From Bacteroidales bacterium (GTDB lineage Bacteria > Bacteroidota > Bacteroidia > Bacteroidales > UBA932): a DNA stretch of 35,381 nucleotides. The stretch spans positions 1 to 35,381 of the forward strand of contig JAFTDJ010000042.1 of NCBI GenBank assembly GCA_017454265.1, in the 5' to 3' direction. This document shows, one piece after another, positions 25,246 to 33,244 of the stretch (positions are counted from its first letter, which is position 1; each line of letters begins with the position of its first letter). The translations under genes and the position numbers were made by a program. The notes below the pieces were generated by a model, which was given only the letters and a program-made list of their open reading frames with translations, ran no database searches and was not told the origin of the DNA.

Positions 25246-25641
25246 CTACACAAGATCTCCAAGGTCGGCTTCAGACGCGGAAGGGAACCAGGAAACCAGC
25301 CTGGCGCGGGCGCGAGCCTTGATTTCAGGAGTGATTGAAGTGGCCACGAAGGCCACTGCCGCCACCAGGGCGGCCCAGTCGTCGGCAAGGCCGGCAAAGG
25401 GGATGAAGTCCGGAAGCAGGTCGGACGGGAGAATCAGATAACCAAGTGCCCCGGCAATCACAGCCTTATACTTCTTGGGCGTATCAGGGTCGGTGAGCGT
25501 GTAGAACAACACCAGGGCGTAGTAAACGCCTTTCACGCCTACCTTTGCTGCAATTTTCTTAAGCTTGTTCCAGAACTCGTTCTCGGAGAAATGATCTTTG
25601 TAACGTACAAGTTCTTCTGACGTAAGGTTCTTGTTTGCCAT
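25246..25641 (-). CDS. YkvA/DUF1232-family membrane protein
   Basis: This 131-residue protein has the DUF1232 core PKKYKAVIAGALGYLILPSDLLPDFIPFAGLADDWAAL in full, with the characteristic PxDLxPDxIPxxGxxDD pattern, and a hydrophobic segment after it. The start MANKNLTSEE at 25641 is preferred; a longer frame begins at 25686. A TATATTTG box (25684-25691 on the minus strand) lies about 42 bases upstream. Function of the family is unclear. Confidence 0.9.
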   Translation of the reverse strand: MANKNLTSEELVRYKDHFSENEFWNKLKKIAAKVGVKGVYYALVLFYTLTDPDTPKKYKAVIAGALGYLILPSDLLPDFIPFAGLADDWAALVAAVAFVATSITPEIKARARARLVSWFPSASEADLGDLV

Positions 25642-25742
25642 TGTATAATACCGGTTACTGTAGTGCTGCCATAAATATAAATGCAAATATATACAATTTC
25701 GGCTTTCTTCGGTCGATTAGCTTCAGATAAAAACTGAGCGGG

Positions 25743-25761
25743 CAAAACAACACCCCCCGCG
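25743..25761. repeat. Partial copy of the repeat flanking HEPN/MNT modules
   Basis: CAAAACAACACCCCCCGCG is identical to 33474-33492, where it leads into the full 43-bp repeat. Here the sequence diverges right after GCG. Confidence 0.7.
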
Positions 25762-25939
25762 ATTAAAAATTATCGAAGATTCTGCAGGAGTTTGTGTCGG
25801 TGAGATGCATAATTCCGTGTTTTTGTGCAGGATATTCGCAAGCTATGGCTTCTGGCAGCGACAACTCGTCCACAAAACGGGCATCTCGTGTGGATGGCAA
25901 TGGGATCTCTCGATAAGGAAGCAACCGGCACACGGAGTT

Positions 25940-26044
25940 TTACGGGTGAGCCTTTGGCTCTTCATCTGTGTTCCACGACACCAGTCTGCGCAGCTCTCCA
26001 AGGTGCGGAGTCATAACTGACCCGGCCGGTAAAAACTGCAGCAG
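25940..26044 (-). pseudogene. Fragment of an nnrD-like gene
   Basis: The minus frame reads LLQFLPAGSVMTPHLGELRR and continues RLVSWNTDEE before a stop at 25940-25942. This matches the segment LLRLIPCGSVMTPHLGEL of the complete nnrD at 27410-28258, with differences at several residues. It is therefore a diverged copy, not a recent duplicate. Only about 34 codons remain. It joins an ABC ATPase fragment directly at its 5' side. Confidence 0.75.
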
Positions 26045-26211
26045 TCTCCCGGATATGCTGCTTCAGGAGCGTGGATTTCCCCACGCCATTGGGACCTTTG
26101 ATGCCGACAATCCAGGGCTTCCAGTTCCACACACATCTCCCCGGAGAAATTCTTAAGAAAATAACCACCTCCTAGCTCGCTTATAATAACACAGTTACTA
26201 CCGTGAAACAT
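26045..26211 (-). pseudogene. Fragment of an ABC-type ATPase
   Basis: The minus strand encodes IVGIKGPNGVGKSTLLKQHI, an intact Walker A segment of an ABC or ABC-F ATPase, then runs into the nnrD fragment. Upstream the reading shifts frame (MFHGSNCVIISEL, GEMCVELEALD), so at least one frameshift is present. No signature motif or Walker B is left. Confidence 0.65.
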
Positions 26212-26212
26212 C

Positions 26213-26255
26213 CCCCCCGCGCTTCACAGAGCAGGGGGCTTGCAATTCTAACCTA
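26213..26255. repeat. 43-bp palindromic repeat left of HEPN/MNT module 1
   Basis: The copy begins CCCCCCGCGCTTCACAGAGC, continues AGGGGGCTTGC and ends AATTCTAACCTA. CCCCC and GGGGG with inner GC pairs can form a hairpin. It differs from 33484-33526 at one base. It ends 150 bases before the MNT gene. Confidence 0.85.
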
Positions 26256-26326
26256 AAACTTATAATGCACTATTGCTGCATTTGCGATGTATCACAACTT
26301 ACCTCTTCCCAATCCTAAGAATAAGG

Positions 26327-26352
26327 TTGCGCATTCTGCGTAAACTGCGCAA
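26327..26352. promoter_or_regulatory. Inverted repeat upstream of HEPN/MNT module 1
   Basis: TTGCGCA (26327-26333) and TGCGCAA (26346-26352) form a perfect 7-bp inverted repeat 14 bases upstream of the -33 element. It is a candidate operator. Confidence 0.45.
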
Positions 26353-26366
26353 ACGATAATACCCTG

Positions 26367-26398
26367 TTTGGAACAAGAATCTTTTTTTAGTACATTTG
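26367..26398 (+). promoter_or_regulatory. Promoter of HEPN/MNT module 1
   Basis: TTTG (26367-26370), 20-base spacer, TACATTTG (26391-26398). The box ends seven bases before the MNT ATG, so the mRNA is probably leaderless. Confidence 0.7.
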
Positions 26399-26405
26399 CG
26401 AAGAT

Positions 26406-26726
26406 ATGAGTTCAAAGGATATAATACAGGGGATTAGGCAGATAGCTCTTCAGGTATTGCCAGAAGGGGCTGATGCCATCCTGTTCGGATCGCGGGCGCG
26501 TGGTGATGCGCGAAACGATTCCGACTGGGATATCCTCATCCTTATTTCCGGAGATAAGGCAACAGGAGATGATTTCGACAGCTACGCGTATCCTTTTGTA
26601 GAATATGGTTGGTCTGTAGGAGAACAGATAAACCCTTTGATCTATTCATATAAAGACTGGAGCAAACGCAGTATCACCCCATTATATAAGAACATCCAAT
26701 CTGAAGGGATAAGCCTATGTCATTGA
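26406..26726 (+). CDS. MNT-type nucleotidyltransferase antitoxin
   Basis: This 106-residue minimal nucleotidyltransferase has GSRARGD (28-34) and SDWD (39-42), the GS...DxD catalytic pair of the DNA polymerase beta fold. MNT proteins of HEPN/MNT pairs neutralise the HEPN toxin, in studied cases by adenylylating it. The stop overlaps the HEPN ATG by ten bases. Order here is MNT first. The short C-terminus (YKNIQSEGISLCH) is typical of the small group. Confidence 0.9.
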   Translation: MSSKDIIQGIRQIALQVLPEGADAILFGSRARGDARNDSDWDILILISGDKATGDDFDSYAYPFVEYGWSVGEQINPLIYSYKDWSKRSITPLYKNIQSEGISLCH

Positions 26727-27115
26727 CAGAAGAAGAGAGGAAAGCGATCGTTGTATATCGTCTTGAAAAAGCAGAAGATGCTCTCGTGGAAGCAAAAGAC
26801 TGTGCATCTATGGGGCATTGGACACTTACCGCCAACCGTTTGTACTATACCGCTTACTATGCGGCATCTGCATTACTCGTTAGCGCCGGTTACTCTGCAA
26901 AGACACACGAAGGCACTGTGGGCATGATAGGCCAGAATTATGTTCGTACCGGCTCTCTCACTAAAGAAGACGGAGCATTACTGGCCCGTTTGCAGAGCAT
27001 GAGGCATACGGGCGACTACGATGACTTTATGGATTGGACAAAGGAAGATGTAGAGCCATATATCGAAAAGGTTGAGTCTTTCCTTGAAAAGATAAAAAAG
27101 CTTATCTACAGCTAA
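26717..27115 (+). CDS. HEPN-domain toxin
   Basis: This 132-residue helical protein has the HEPN pattern: RLEKAEDALVEAKDC, ANRLYYTAYYAASALLVSAG, KTHEGTVGMIGQNYV, then RLQSMRHTGDYDD. R91 and H97 fit the Rx4-6H ribonuclease motif; whether they are the catalytic pair is inferred. It is coupled to the MNT gene upstream. Its stop touches the convergent phosphatase remnant (27112-27246). Confidence 0.9.
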   Translation: MSLTEEERKAIVVYRLEKAEDALVEAKDCASMGHWTLTANRLYYTAYYAASALLVSAGYSAKTHEGTVGMIGQNYVRTGSLTKEDGALLARLQSMRHTGDYDDFMDWTKEDVEPYIEKVESFLEKIKKLIYS

Positions 27116-27246
27116 TCTCTGACTATCGTATCAAAAAAATCCGTGTAAAACCGGTTGTGAGTATCTATCCCTAAAAAGGAATAGAATTCCCCGTCGTCGA
27201 GTCCGGGCAGGATGTGGCAGTGGCAGTCGAATTCAGGAAGGGTCAT
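27112..27246 (-). pseudogene. 5' fragment of a PHP phosphatase gene, copy 1
   Basis: The frame starts with an ATGA overlap after the small coiled-coil gene and reads MTLPEFDCHCHILPGLDDG, the metal-binding N-terminus of CpsB/YwqE-like PHP tyrosine phosphatases (DxHxHxLPGxDDG). After residue 19 the sequence no longer fits the family (EFYSFLGIDTHNRF) and stops at residue 44. The complete gene would be about 250 residues. The break lies at the edge of HEPN/MNT module 1. Confidence 0.7.
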
Positions 27247-27413
27247 TTCTCCAATTCCGGATCGGCGGCAAAGCGGTCAAGAAGCCGCTCAAAAGTATGC
27301 ATAAGGTCTTCCAGCTCTTCCGCTTTCTCCGTAAGCACAGTCGTAACCCTGCGGAGGCGGTCATACGCCGCACTCATCAGGCTCACACGTGCATCAAGGG
27401 CATCACTTTTCAT
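27202..27413. repeat. 212-bp direct duplication, copy 1
   Basis: It is identical to 34387-34598 except at three positions, in the same orientation. It spans the small coiled-coil gene exactly from its ATG and the first 15 or so codons of the PHP phosphatase, ending at TCCGGGCAGG. Confidence 0.95.
27243..27413 (-). CDS. Small coiled-coil protein, copy 1
   Basis: This 56-residue, highly charged helical protein begins MKSDALDARVSLMSAAYDRL and has a heptad-like core (VTTVLTEKAEELEDLMHTFE). The ATG overlaps the nnrD stop (ATGA) and the stop overlaps the PHP gene start, so it sits in an original nnrD-orf-PHP operon. Function unknown. Compared with copy 2 there are two replacements and one silent change, which favours a translated gene but is too few changes for a test. 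Confidence 0.7.
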   Translation of the reverse strand: MKSDALDARVSLMSAAYDRLRRVTTVLTEKAEELEDLMHTFERLLDRFAADPELEK

Positions 27414-28258
27414 GGCTTTAACGAATCAGCATTATTCAGGATGGCAGCAAAGCCCTTCCAGAGATAATCTATGAGGTCGCGGCTGCTATAGGCTTCCGCC
27501 GTGCGCTCGGCAGTGAGGCAGTCGCCGGCATAGCCATGAATCCAGGCGCCTAACTTCGATGCCCTCTCTGCTTTGTAGCCCCTTGCCATCAAGCCGCCGA
27601 CAAGGCCCGTCAGCACATCGCCGCTGCCGCCTTTGGCCATCCCGGGGTTACCGGTGGTGTTGATGCTGCAGCTTCCGTCTGGAGCGAACACCCGTGTGCG
27701 GTATCCTTTGACAATGACAACACTGCCAGTAGCTTCTGACAAATCTTGGACAGCAGCCGCGAGCTCCTCCTCAGAGTCCCAAGACACCAGCCTGCTCAGC
27801 TCGCCAAGGTGCGGAGTCATTACTGACCCGCAGGGTATGAGCCGCAGTAGCTCCTGGTTGCCGGCGATAATGTTCAGTGCGTCGGCATCGAGAACCATGG
27901 GTACGTTGGCATGGTAAGCCTCTGCTAGCAGCTTCGCGAGGGCAGATACGGTTTCTGGCGCTTGACCGAGGCCAGGGCCGACAGCGATGGTCGAATAACG
28001 CGCCAGGGAGGACGGCACCCTTGAGAAGCACTGTCCCGCATCTTCGGATAGCATGACTGACGGGAAGCTATTCACGACGGCCTGCAGTGCCCGTGCCGTA
28101 GAGTGTAGCGTCACCAAGCCACAGCCCGACTGCAGTGCTGCACCGGCAGTAAGCACCGCAGCACCCGGCATCGTCTGGCATCCCGCAACGATGAGCAAGT
28201 GCCCGTAGTCGCCCTTATGGCTCTCGTTCGGCCGGGGAAGTAAGACCTCTGAAATCAT
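27410..28258 (-). CDS. nnrD: ADP-dependent NAD(P)H-hydrate dehydratase
   Basis: This 282-residue protein is the dehydratase domain alone, without the epimerase (NnrE) half found in many bacteria. It repairs hydrated NADH/NADPH. Marks are SHKGDYGHLLIVAGC at the N-terminus, AVGPGLGQ, VLDADALNII, VMTPHLGELSRL, and TGNPGMAKGGSGDVLTGLVG with the catalytic aspartate near the C-terminus. A TACCTTTG box ends seven bases before its ATG. The small coiled-coil gene follows with a four-base overlap. Confidence 0.96.
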   Translation of the reverse strand: MISEVLLPRPNESHKGDYGHLLIVAGCQTMPGAAVLTAGAALQSGCGLVTLHSTARALQAVVNSFPSVMLSEDAGQCFSRVPSSLARYSTIAVGPGLGQAPETVSALAKLLAEAYHANVPMVLDADALNIIAGNQELLRLIPCGSVMTPHLGELSRLVSWDSEEELAAAVQDLSEATGSVVIVKGYRTRVFAPDGSCSINTTGNPGMAKGGSGDVLTGLVGGLMARGYKAERASKLGAWIHGYAGDCLTAERTAEAYSSRDLIDYLWKGFAAILNNADSLKP

Positions 28259-28265
28259 ATCACGG

Positions 28266-28273
28266 CAAAGGTA
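28266..28273 (-). promoter_or_regulatory. -7 promoter box of nnrD
   Basis: The minus strand reads TACCTTTG, ending seven bases before the nnrD ATG. No TTTG is found at the usual -33 distance. Transcription would begin at or next to the start codon. Confidence 0.55.
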
Positions 28274-28285
28274 GCAAGAAAAAAC

Positions 28286-28319
28286 TTTGTAATAGTATCG
28301 GAGAAAAGTTGTACATTTG
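28286..28319 (+). promoter_or_regulatory. Promoter of the MmeI-like gene
   Basis: TTTG (28286-28289), 22-base spacer and TACATTTG (28312-28319), divergent from nnrD. Unlike the others it leaves a leader of about 20 bases before the ATG at 28343. The spacer is slightly long. Confidence 0.5.
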
Positions 28320-28342
28320 AAACAATAGTCTGTTTATTCACT

Positions 28343-29010
28343 ATGGCATCAACCAATACCCAAAAACAAGCAGCGAAGGCCTTCGTCCAGGAATGGTCCG
28401 GCAAGGGCTATGAGAAGGGCGAAACCCAGCGCTTCTGGATAGACCTCCTGCACACCGTCTTCGGCATCGACAACCCCACCAAGATGATGGAGTTTGAGCT
28501 GCCGGTCAAGACCATCACCAAGGAGAAAGGCTCCGACTTCATCGACGGCTACATCACGCCCACGAAGGTATTGATTGAGCAGAAGGGTTCTCACGTGGAT
28601 TTGAGCGCGAAAGCCCGCCAGTCCGATGGCACAGAGCTTACTCCCTACCAGCAGGCCCGCCGCTACGCCGCCGGTCTTCCTGTGTCAATGACGCCTCGTT
28701 GGATTGTCGCCTGCAACTTCACCACCTTCGAAGTCCACGACATGGAGCATCCCAACGACGCCCCGGAGATTATCCAGCTGGCCGATTTGGAGAAAGAGTA
28801 TACGAGGCTGTCATTCCTGGTCGATGACACCAATGTTCACTTGAAGAAAGAACTGGAGGTTTCCATCCAGGCCGGAGAGATTGTCGGAGTATTGTATGAC
28901 AAGATCCTGGCGCAATACCGTAACCCGGAAAGCGAAGAGACTCAGAAGGCCCTCAACAAACTATGCGTACGCCTGGTGTTCTGCCTCTATGCCGAGGAGG
29001 ATCAGCAGCC
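28343..29010 (+). pseudogene. Truncated MmeI-like restriction-modification gene
   Basis: The frame encodes the N-terminal nuclease and helical part of a type IIG/MmeI-like enzyme: QEWSGKGYEKGETQRFWIDL, then the PD-(D/E)xK site D68, E79, K81 (SDFIDGY... VLIEQKG) and the spacer up to [16 protein letters not shown] near residue 222. The methyltransferase and target-recognition domains (about 600 residues) are missing. After 29010 the frame runs antisense through dtd and the end of the LRR gene to a stop at 29123-29125, giving a meaningless tail. A nuclease part without its methylase would be expected to be inactive or harmful, so this is probably a dead gene. Confidence 0.85.
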
Positions 29011-29086
29011 CCCGGCCGATGGCAGACTTCACCTTTCCGTCGATGGTGACGGAGGCCGAGGCAACTCTTTGGATGACGGCACGCAT
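28961..29086 (-). pseudogene. dtd: 5' fragment of D-aminoacyl-tRNA deacylase gene
   Basis: The minus frame reads [19 protein letters not shown], then [16 protein letters not shown], a clear match to the first 35 residues of Dtd (IQRVxxASVxxDGxxxxxIGxGLLxLLG). It then stops at 28961. The remaining 110 residues, with the catalytic threonine region, are replaced by the MmeI fragment. It starts six bases after the LRR gene stop, so it was probably the next gene in that transcript. Confidence 0.85.
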
Positions 29087-29092
29087 GGTTGT

Positions 29093-32000
29093 CTACAGTT
29101 TTGTCACAGTTATCTGCCCGCTTAGGTTCTGGATCTGCTCAGCACCCTCCGTTGCCAGCCCGATGATGTAGAGGCCGGTATATTTATTGGCAGGGCCATA
29201 GTACATCACTACGTTCCCCCATGGCGAGAAGTAAGCAAGGGTGCCTGCAGGGCAGACCCCTTCAATACCTCCATCTGTGGAGAGAGGCGTACCCGGGTAA
29301 AAAATCTTCTCGTTGCTGCCGTAATTGCTCACGTCCACCGTAAGGGGGAGTTGGTTGTAGAGAGATTGCGCCACCGGCGTATTGTTGAGCCCGAAAACGA
29401 CGGTATGGCTCCCGTCCGTAACCTGTATCTGCCTGTCGTATCTATACTTGATGGTTGCGACGTCTGTATCGTATGAAAGAGAGTTTATCTGCTGTCCTAT
29501 AGTCAACCATATTTCCGTTAAACCCGGATTGTTGTTACAGGACAAGGTGGTTAAGGACATATTAGCACTTACATCAAGCGTTGTAAGGAGATTCCTTCTG
29601 CACCAGAGTTCCTTCAGGCCAACGCTATTATGTACATCAAGGCTGGCAATCTTGTTGTTCGTGCACCTGATATAGCGTAACGCAGACATATTGCTGACAT
29701 CCAATGATGGTATCTGGTTGGATTCGCAATATAAATGAATCAGAGCAGTGTTTTTACTTACGTCTAAGGCGGAAAGAGCGTTGTTGGAGCATTCGAGGTA
29801 CGTCAATCCCTTGTTCTGGCTGATGTCCAAAGAACTAAGGGCATTGAGCCTAACGGACAGGTATGACAGCGCAGTATTCTTGCTTATATCCAGGGCCTGC
29901 AATTGATTATAGTCGCAAATCAGGTCAACTAAGGCTGTGTTGTTGCTGATGTCCAAAGCTTGCAGCAAATTGGAGCTGGCGGCAATTCTAGTCAGCTTCG
30001 TGTTCTTGCTCACATCCAGCGATGTAATATGGTTGTCCGGGCAGTGCAAGAACTGCAATGCAGTACAACTTCTGAGGTCCAGGGCGGACAGGGAATTGTT
30101 GGCGCAGGACAGGGACACCAGTGCGCTGTTGCCAGTCAGGTCCAGCGCCGTCAGCTGATTGTATGAGCATGATACTGCCTCCAGCTTGCTATGAGGCCCG
30201 ATGGTAAGTGTGGCAAGCTGGTTGCGTTCGCATGTCAATTCAATTAGCTCCGTATTCTTGCTCACGTCAAGACTGGTCAGTTGATTCCTTTCACAGGATA
30301 GTTTGGTAAGCCCGGTAAAGTATTGGATATTCTCCAGTGAGGCAATGCCCTTGTCGGAGCAATCCACCTTGGTCACCGCCTTTGCTTCCTTGTCAGATAT
30401 CTCACCGTCTCCATCGGCATCGAAATACTGGATGCAGTAGGCTCGGAAGTTGGCATCTTTGAAAAGCATCTTGTACTTGAGGGTGGCATACACAGAATCA
30501 TAACTGAGCGTTCTGATAGTCTGTCCCAGACTGAGCCATATTTCTGATAAGTACTGATTGGAGCTGCAAGAAAGAGTTCCCAGTGCCAGGTTTTTGCTGA
30601 CATCAAGTGTGGTAAGCCGGTTTGAACGGCATTGCAACGTATTCAGCGCCGCATTATTACTGACATCCAAAGACTTGAGCTGGTTCGAATCGCAGAACAG
30701 GGATCTCAATTCAGTATTTGCGCTTACGTTTAGCGACGTCAGTTTGTTGGTGTTGCACCATAGTGCCCTAAGTTTAAGGTTGTTGCTAAGGTCTAAAGAT
30801 GTAAGCTGGTTCTCATCACTTTCCAAGTACTCCAGCTCCGCATTCTTGCTTACATCCAATGATGTTATCCCATTATATGAGCAAGCAAAGAAGTTCAGCG
30901 CAGTATTATTGCTTATGTCTATCGACGTGAGTTGATTCCCGTTACAGCTGAATTCCACCAACGCTGCATTATTGCTGACGTCGAGGGTGGAAAGGTTGTT
31001 GGATTGGCACCTTAAAGTCGTTAACTGAGTGTTGTTTGACAGATCCAGGGAAGACAGCTGGTTCCAGCCGCAAGACAGATTCGAAAGTGCCGTATTGTGG
31101 CTGACATCCAACGAGGCTATGCTGTTTTCGCTGCACCACAGGGTATCCAATGATGTGAAATACTGTAGCCCTTCCAAAGAGGAAATCTCTTTCTTGTAAC
31201 ACTTAATTGTGGTTACGGATTCAGCTTCTGCATAGGAAACCACACCGTCACCATTTGCATCAAAGTTCTCCAGGCAGTATGCCTTGAAGTTTGCGTCATT
31301 GAAATTCACGATGCCCTTATACTTGATGGTTGCCGTGTTCGAATCGTACTGCAGGGTCCCGATTTCCTGCCCCCACTGCAGCCATATCGCCAACAGGTTC
31401 GGGTTGTTGCCGCAATAAAGGAAGGCAAGCGCGGTATTGCCACTCACGTCAAGCGAGGTTAACAGATTATCGTCACACCGCAGACACAGCAAGTTCGTGC
31501 AACCTTCTACGTTAAGCTCCGTGAGCTTGTTATAGTTGCAGTACAGTTCCTTTAAAGCTGTGTGGCCGCTGACATCCAGCATGGAGAGGGCGTTGTAGCC
31601 GCAGTACAGGTTCTGCAGGACAACGTTGTTGCTGACATCCAAAGCCGAAAGCTGGTTCCCGGGACATCCGAGCGTCGTGAGGGCAGTGTTCTGGCTGACG
31701 TCAAGGGCCGTGAGCTTATTGTGTGACACCGTCAACGAAACCAGCTGTTTGTTGTTGTTCACATCGATGGCCGTCAAGCCGCAGCCAAAGCACGAGAGGT
31801 TTGTCAGCGCCGTATTCTTGCTGACGTCCAACCCGGTCAGAGGGTTGCCGTCGCATGAAAGCTGTTTCAGTTCCTTATTCTGGCTCACATCCAGAACGGA
31901 CATGAGGTTGGAGCCGCACCACAAAGTCTTCAACGCAGCGTTGGCACCGACTCCGATGGAATAGAGCCTGTTTTCCTGGCAAAGGAGGGACGTTAGGGAT

Positions 32001-33241
32001 GTGTTCTCGCTCACGTCCAACCTGATGAGGTTGTTTGAATAGCAAGTAAGACTGGTCAGGGCGGTGTTCGCTGATATATCCAGTTCCGTCAGGCGGTTCT
32101 TCTCGCAAGACAGGGATTTAAGGGCTTTATTCTGGCTTAAATCCAACTCGGTCAACATACCGGTGCTGTTGCAGCCAGTATCCACGGACCACTCAGAGGA
32201 TGATGAACCATAGCACCAAAGGTTCTTAAGGTTCACGAAATGCTCTATGCCGGACAGGGACTCAATGTCGTCCGTACATACGGTGATGGTTTCAACGGCC
32301 TCCGCTTCGGCAACGGAGATTTCTCCGTCCTTGTTGGTGTCGAAATTCTCCACGCAGTATGCCTTGAAGTTCTGGTCTTCGAAGGCCACATTATCCCCGG
32401 GCGGAATAGTAAAGGATACTTCCACTGGGGCAAATGCGTTCCGCACACTCCTTGATACCGTCCGGCTCGTGGACGTAGTCTTCTCCATCGACCAAAGGTC
32501 GGTGTTGATTACTTTGAAGCTTAGCCCCTGACTGAATGTCATCGGCGGGACGACGAACCAGAACTCCGTAGCCTGTTCGGCCGTCTTGCCAAGTTCTACA
32601 CCTTCGCCGCAGTCCAGCGTGATTGTCTTCTTGGCATCCGGTAGAGCCATTACATACGGAACTCCATCTGTAAAAAATGCCGTAGACCTTCCGGAGATCT
32701 GTTCGCCGGAGTTTCCTGACAGGATGATTGACTTTACGGATCCTTCCCCATAAAGACGGAGGACTATATAGCCGCAGAGGTTCTTGAAAGGAAGGAAGTT
32801 ATTATTGGCGACGGCAAGCATGGTGTTTGCCCCCAGGCCGTAGCTGTTCGCGGCGTACAGCTGTACATCGGGCAGTGTCAGGGTGAAGTGACCGTACGTT
32901 GAGCAGTATGTATCAGCCCGGTATGGATACGCGGCATAAGTGGCGGGAATGTCGGAGCCGGAATGCTCTTCCTGGCTTACCTTGGCGAAGGTCCCTTCCG
33001 TGTCGCCGGTGTTTCCCTCGAACTTGTATTCCTCGTTGTAGGTCGAAGTGAAAATGCTGATTTCGTCACCTGCCGTCCAGTGAGTGTTAAGCCCCTTGTC
33101 GACATATACTTTGGATTTGGGATTTTCAAAACCTGCGGTATAGACATCGTTTAAACGGATGTCGACCGTATCATCACCTAGCTCACTAACTGAGCAGGCG
33201 GCAAGCAGCAGGACTGCTGATAAACAAGCAAACTTCTTCAT
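29093..33241 (-). CDS. Large LRR lipoprotein with EF-hands and cyclophilin-like domain
   Basis: This 1382-residue lipoprotein (MKKFACLSAVLLLAAC, Cys16) is probably displayed at the cell surface. Residues about 20-285 resemble a fimbrillin-like domain (THWTAGDEISIF, ATYAAYPY, TEFWFVVPPM). Then one module occurs three times: an EF-hand-like loop (FDTNKDGEIS near 298, FDANGDGVVS near 658, FDADGDGEIS near 938), a run of leucine-rich repeats of 21-22 residues (LDVSKNTALTxLxCxxNxL), and a closing segment (NPxLxEIWLxxGQxIxxLxYD, then ATIKYK). The C-terminal 110 residues look like the cyclophilin-like fold (VVFGLNNTPVAQSLYNQLPL, LAYFSPWGNVVMYYG). It is likely to bind ligand, host protein or glycan; the true role is unknown. 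Confidence 0.9.
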   Translation of the reverse strand: MKKFACLSAVLLLAACSVSELGDDTVDIRLNDVYTAGFENPKSKVYVDKGLNTHWTAGDEISIFTSTYNEEYKFEGNTGDTEGTFAKVSQEEHSGSDIPATYAAYPYRADTYCSTYGHFTLTLPDVQLYAANSYGLGANTMLAVANNNFLPFKNLCGYIVLRLYGEGSVKSIILSGNSGEQISGRSTAFFTDGVPYVMALPDAKKTITLDCGEGVELGKTAEQATEFWFVVPPMTFSQGLSFKVINTDLWSMEKTTSTSRTVSRSVRNAFAPVEVSFTIPPGDNVAFEDQNFKAYCVENFDTNKDGEISVAEAEAVETITVCTDDIESLSGIEHFVNLKNLWCYGSSSSEWSVDTGCNSTGMLTELDLSQNKALKSLSCEKNRLTELDISANTALTSLTCYSNNLIRLDVSENTSLTSLLCQENRLYSIGVGANAALKTLWCGSNLMSVLDVSQNKELKQLSCDGNPLTGLDVSKNTALTNLSCFGCGLTAIDVNNNKQLVSLTVSHNKLTALDVSQNTALTTLGCPGNQLSALDVSNNVVLQNLYCGYNALSMLDVSGHTALKELYCNYNKLTELNVEGCTNLLCLRCDDNLLTSLDVSGNTALAFLYCGNNPNLLAIWLQWGQEIGTLQYDSNTATIKYKGIVNFNDANFKAYCLENFDANGDGVVSYAEAESVTTIKCYKKEISSLEGLQYFTSLDTLWCSENSIASLDVSHNTALSNLSCGWNQLSSLDLSNNTQLTTLRCQSNNLSTLDVSNNAALVEFSCNGNQLTSIDISNNTALNFFACSYNGITSLDVSKNAELEYLESDENQLTSLDLSNNLKLRALWCNTNKLTSLNVSANTELRSLFCDSNQLKSLDVSNNAALNTLQCRSNRLTTLDVSKNLALGTLSCSSNQYLSEIWLSLGQTIRTLSYDSVYATLKYKMLFKDANFRAYCIQYFDADGDGEISDKEAKAVTKVDCSDKGIASLENIQYFTGLTKLSCERNQLTSLDVSKNTELIELTCERNQLATLTIGPHSKLEAVSCSYNQLTALDLTGNSALVSLSCANNSLSALDLRSCTALQFLHCPDNHITSLDVSKNTKLTRIAASSNLLQALDISNNTALVDLICDYNQLQALDISKNTALSYLSVRLNALSSLDISQNKGLTYLECSNNALSALDVSKNTALIHLYCESNQIPSLDVSNMSALRYIRCTNNKIASLDVHNSVGLKELWCRRNLLTTLDVSANMSLTTLSCNNNPGLTEIWLTIGQQINSLSYDTDVATIKYRYDRQIQVTDGSHTVVFGLNNTPVAQSLYNQLPLTVDVSNYGSNEKIFYPGTPLSTDGGIEGVCPAGTLAYFSPWGNVVMYYGPANKYTGLYIIGLATEGAEQIQNLSGQITVTKL

Positions 33242-33244
33242 AGC

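Larger units (their letters stand above)
25642..26405. other. Gene-poor region with fragments and repeats
   Basis: These 760 bases lie between the YkvA gene and the first HEPN/MNT module. They hold a partial copy of the 43-bp repeat, two fused gene fragments and one full repeat (listed separately). A minus-strand frame of about 57 codons ending near 25757 also stays open (RFVDELSLPEAIA), but I do not recognise it. The stretch looks like debris from several recombination events. Confidence 0.6.

Noticed and set aside
25805-26020. Short plus-strand frames between YkvA and MNT
   Set aside because: They lie antisense to the nnrD fragment in part, have no family motif and no promoter of the usual form.
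27214-27474. Plus-strand frame starting MAVAVEFRKGHFS, present in both 212-bp copies
   Set aside because: It is the antisense shadow of the coiled-coil gene: Ser/Arg-rich, and its conservation is explained by the DNA duplication.
29011-29125. C-terminal 38 residues of the MmeI-like frame as a real domain
   Set aside because: They are read antisense across dtd and the end of the LRR gene.
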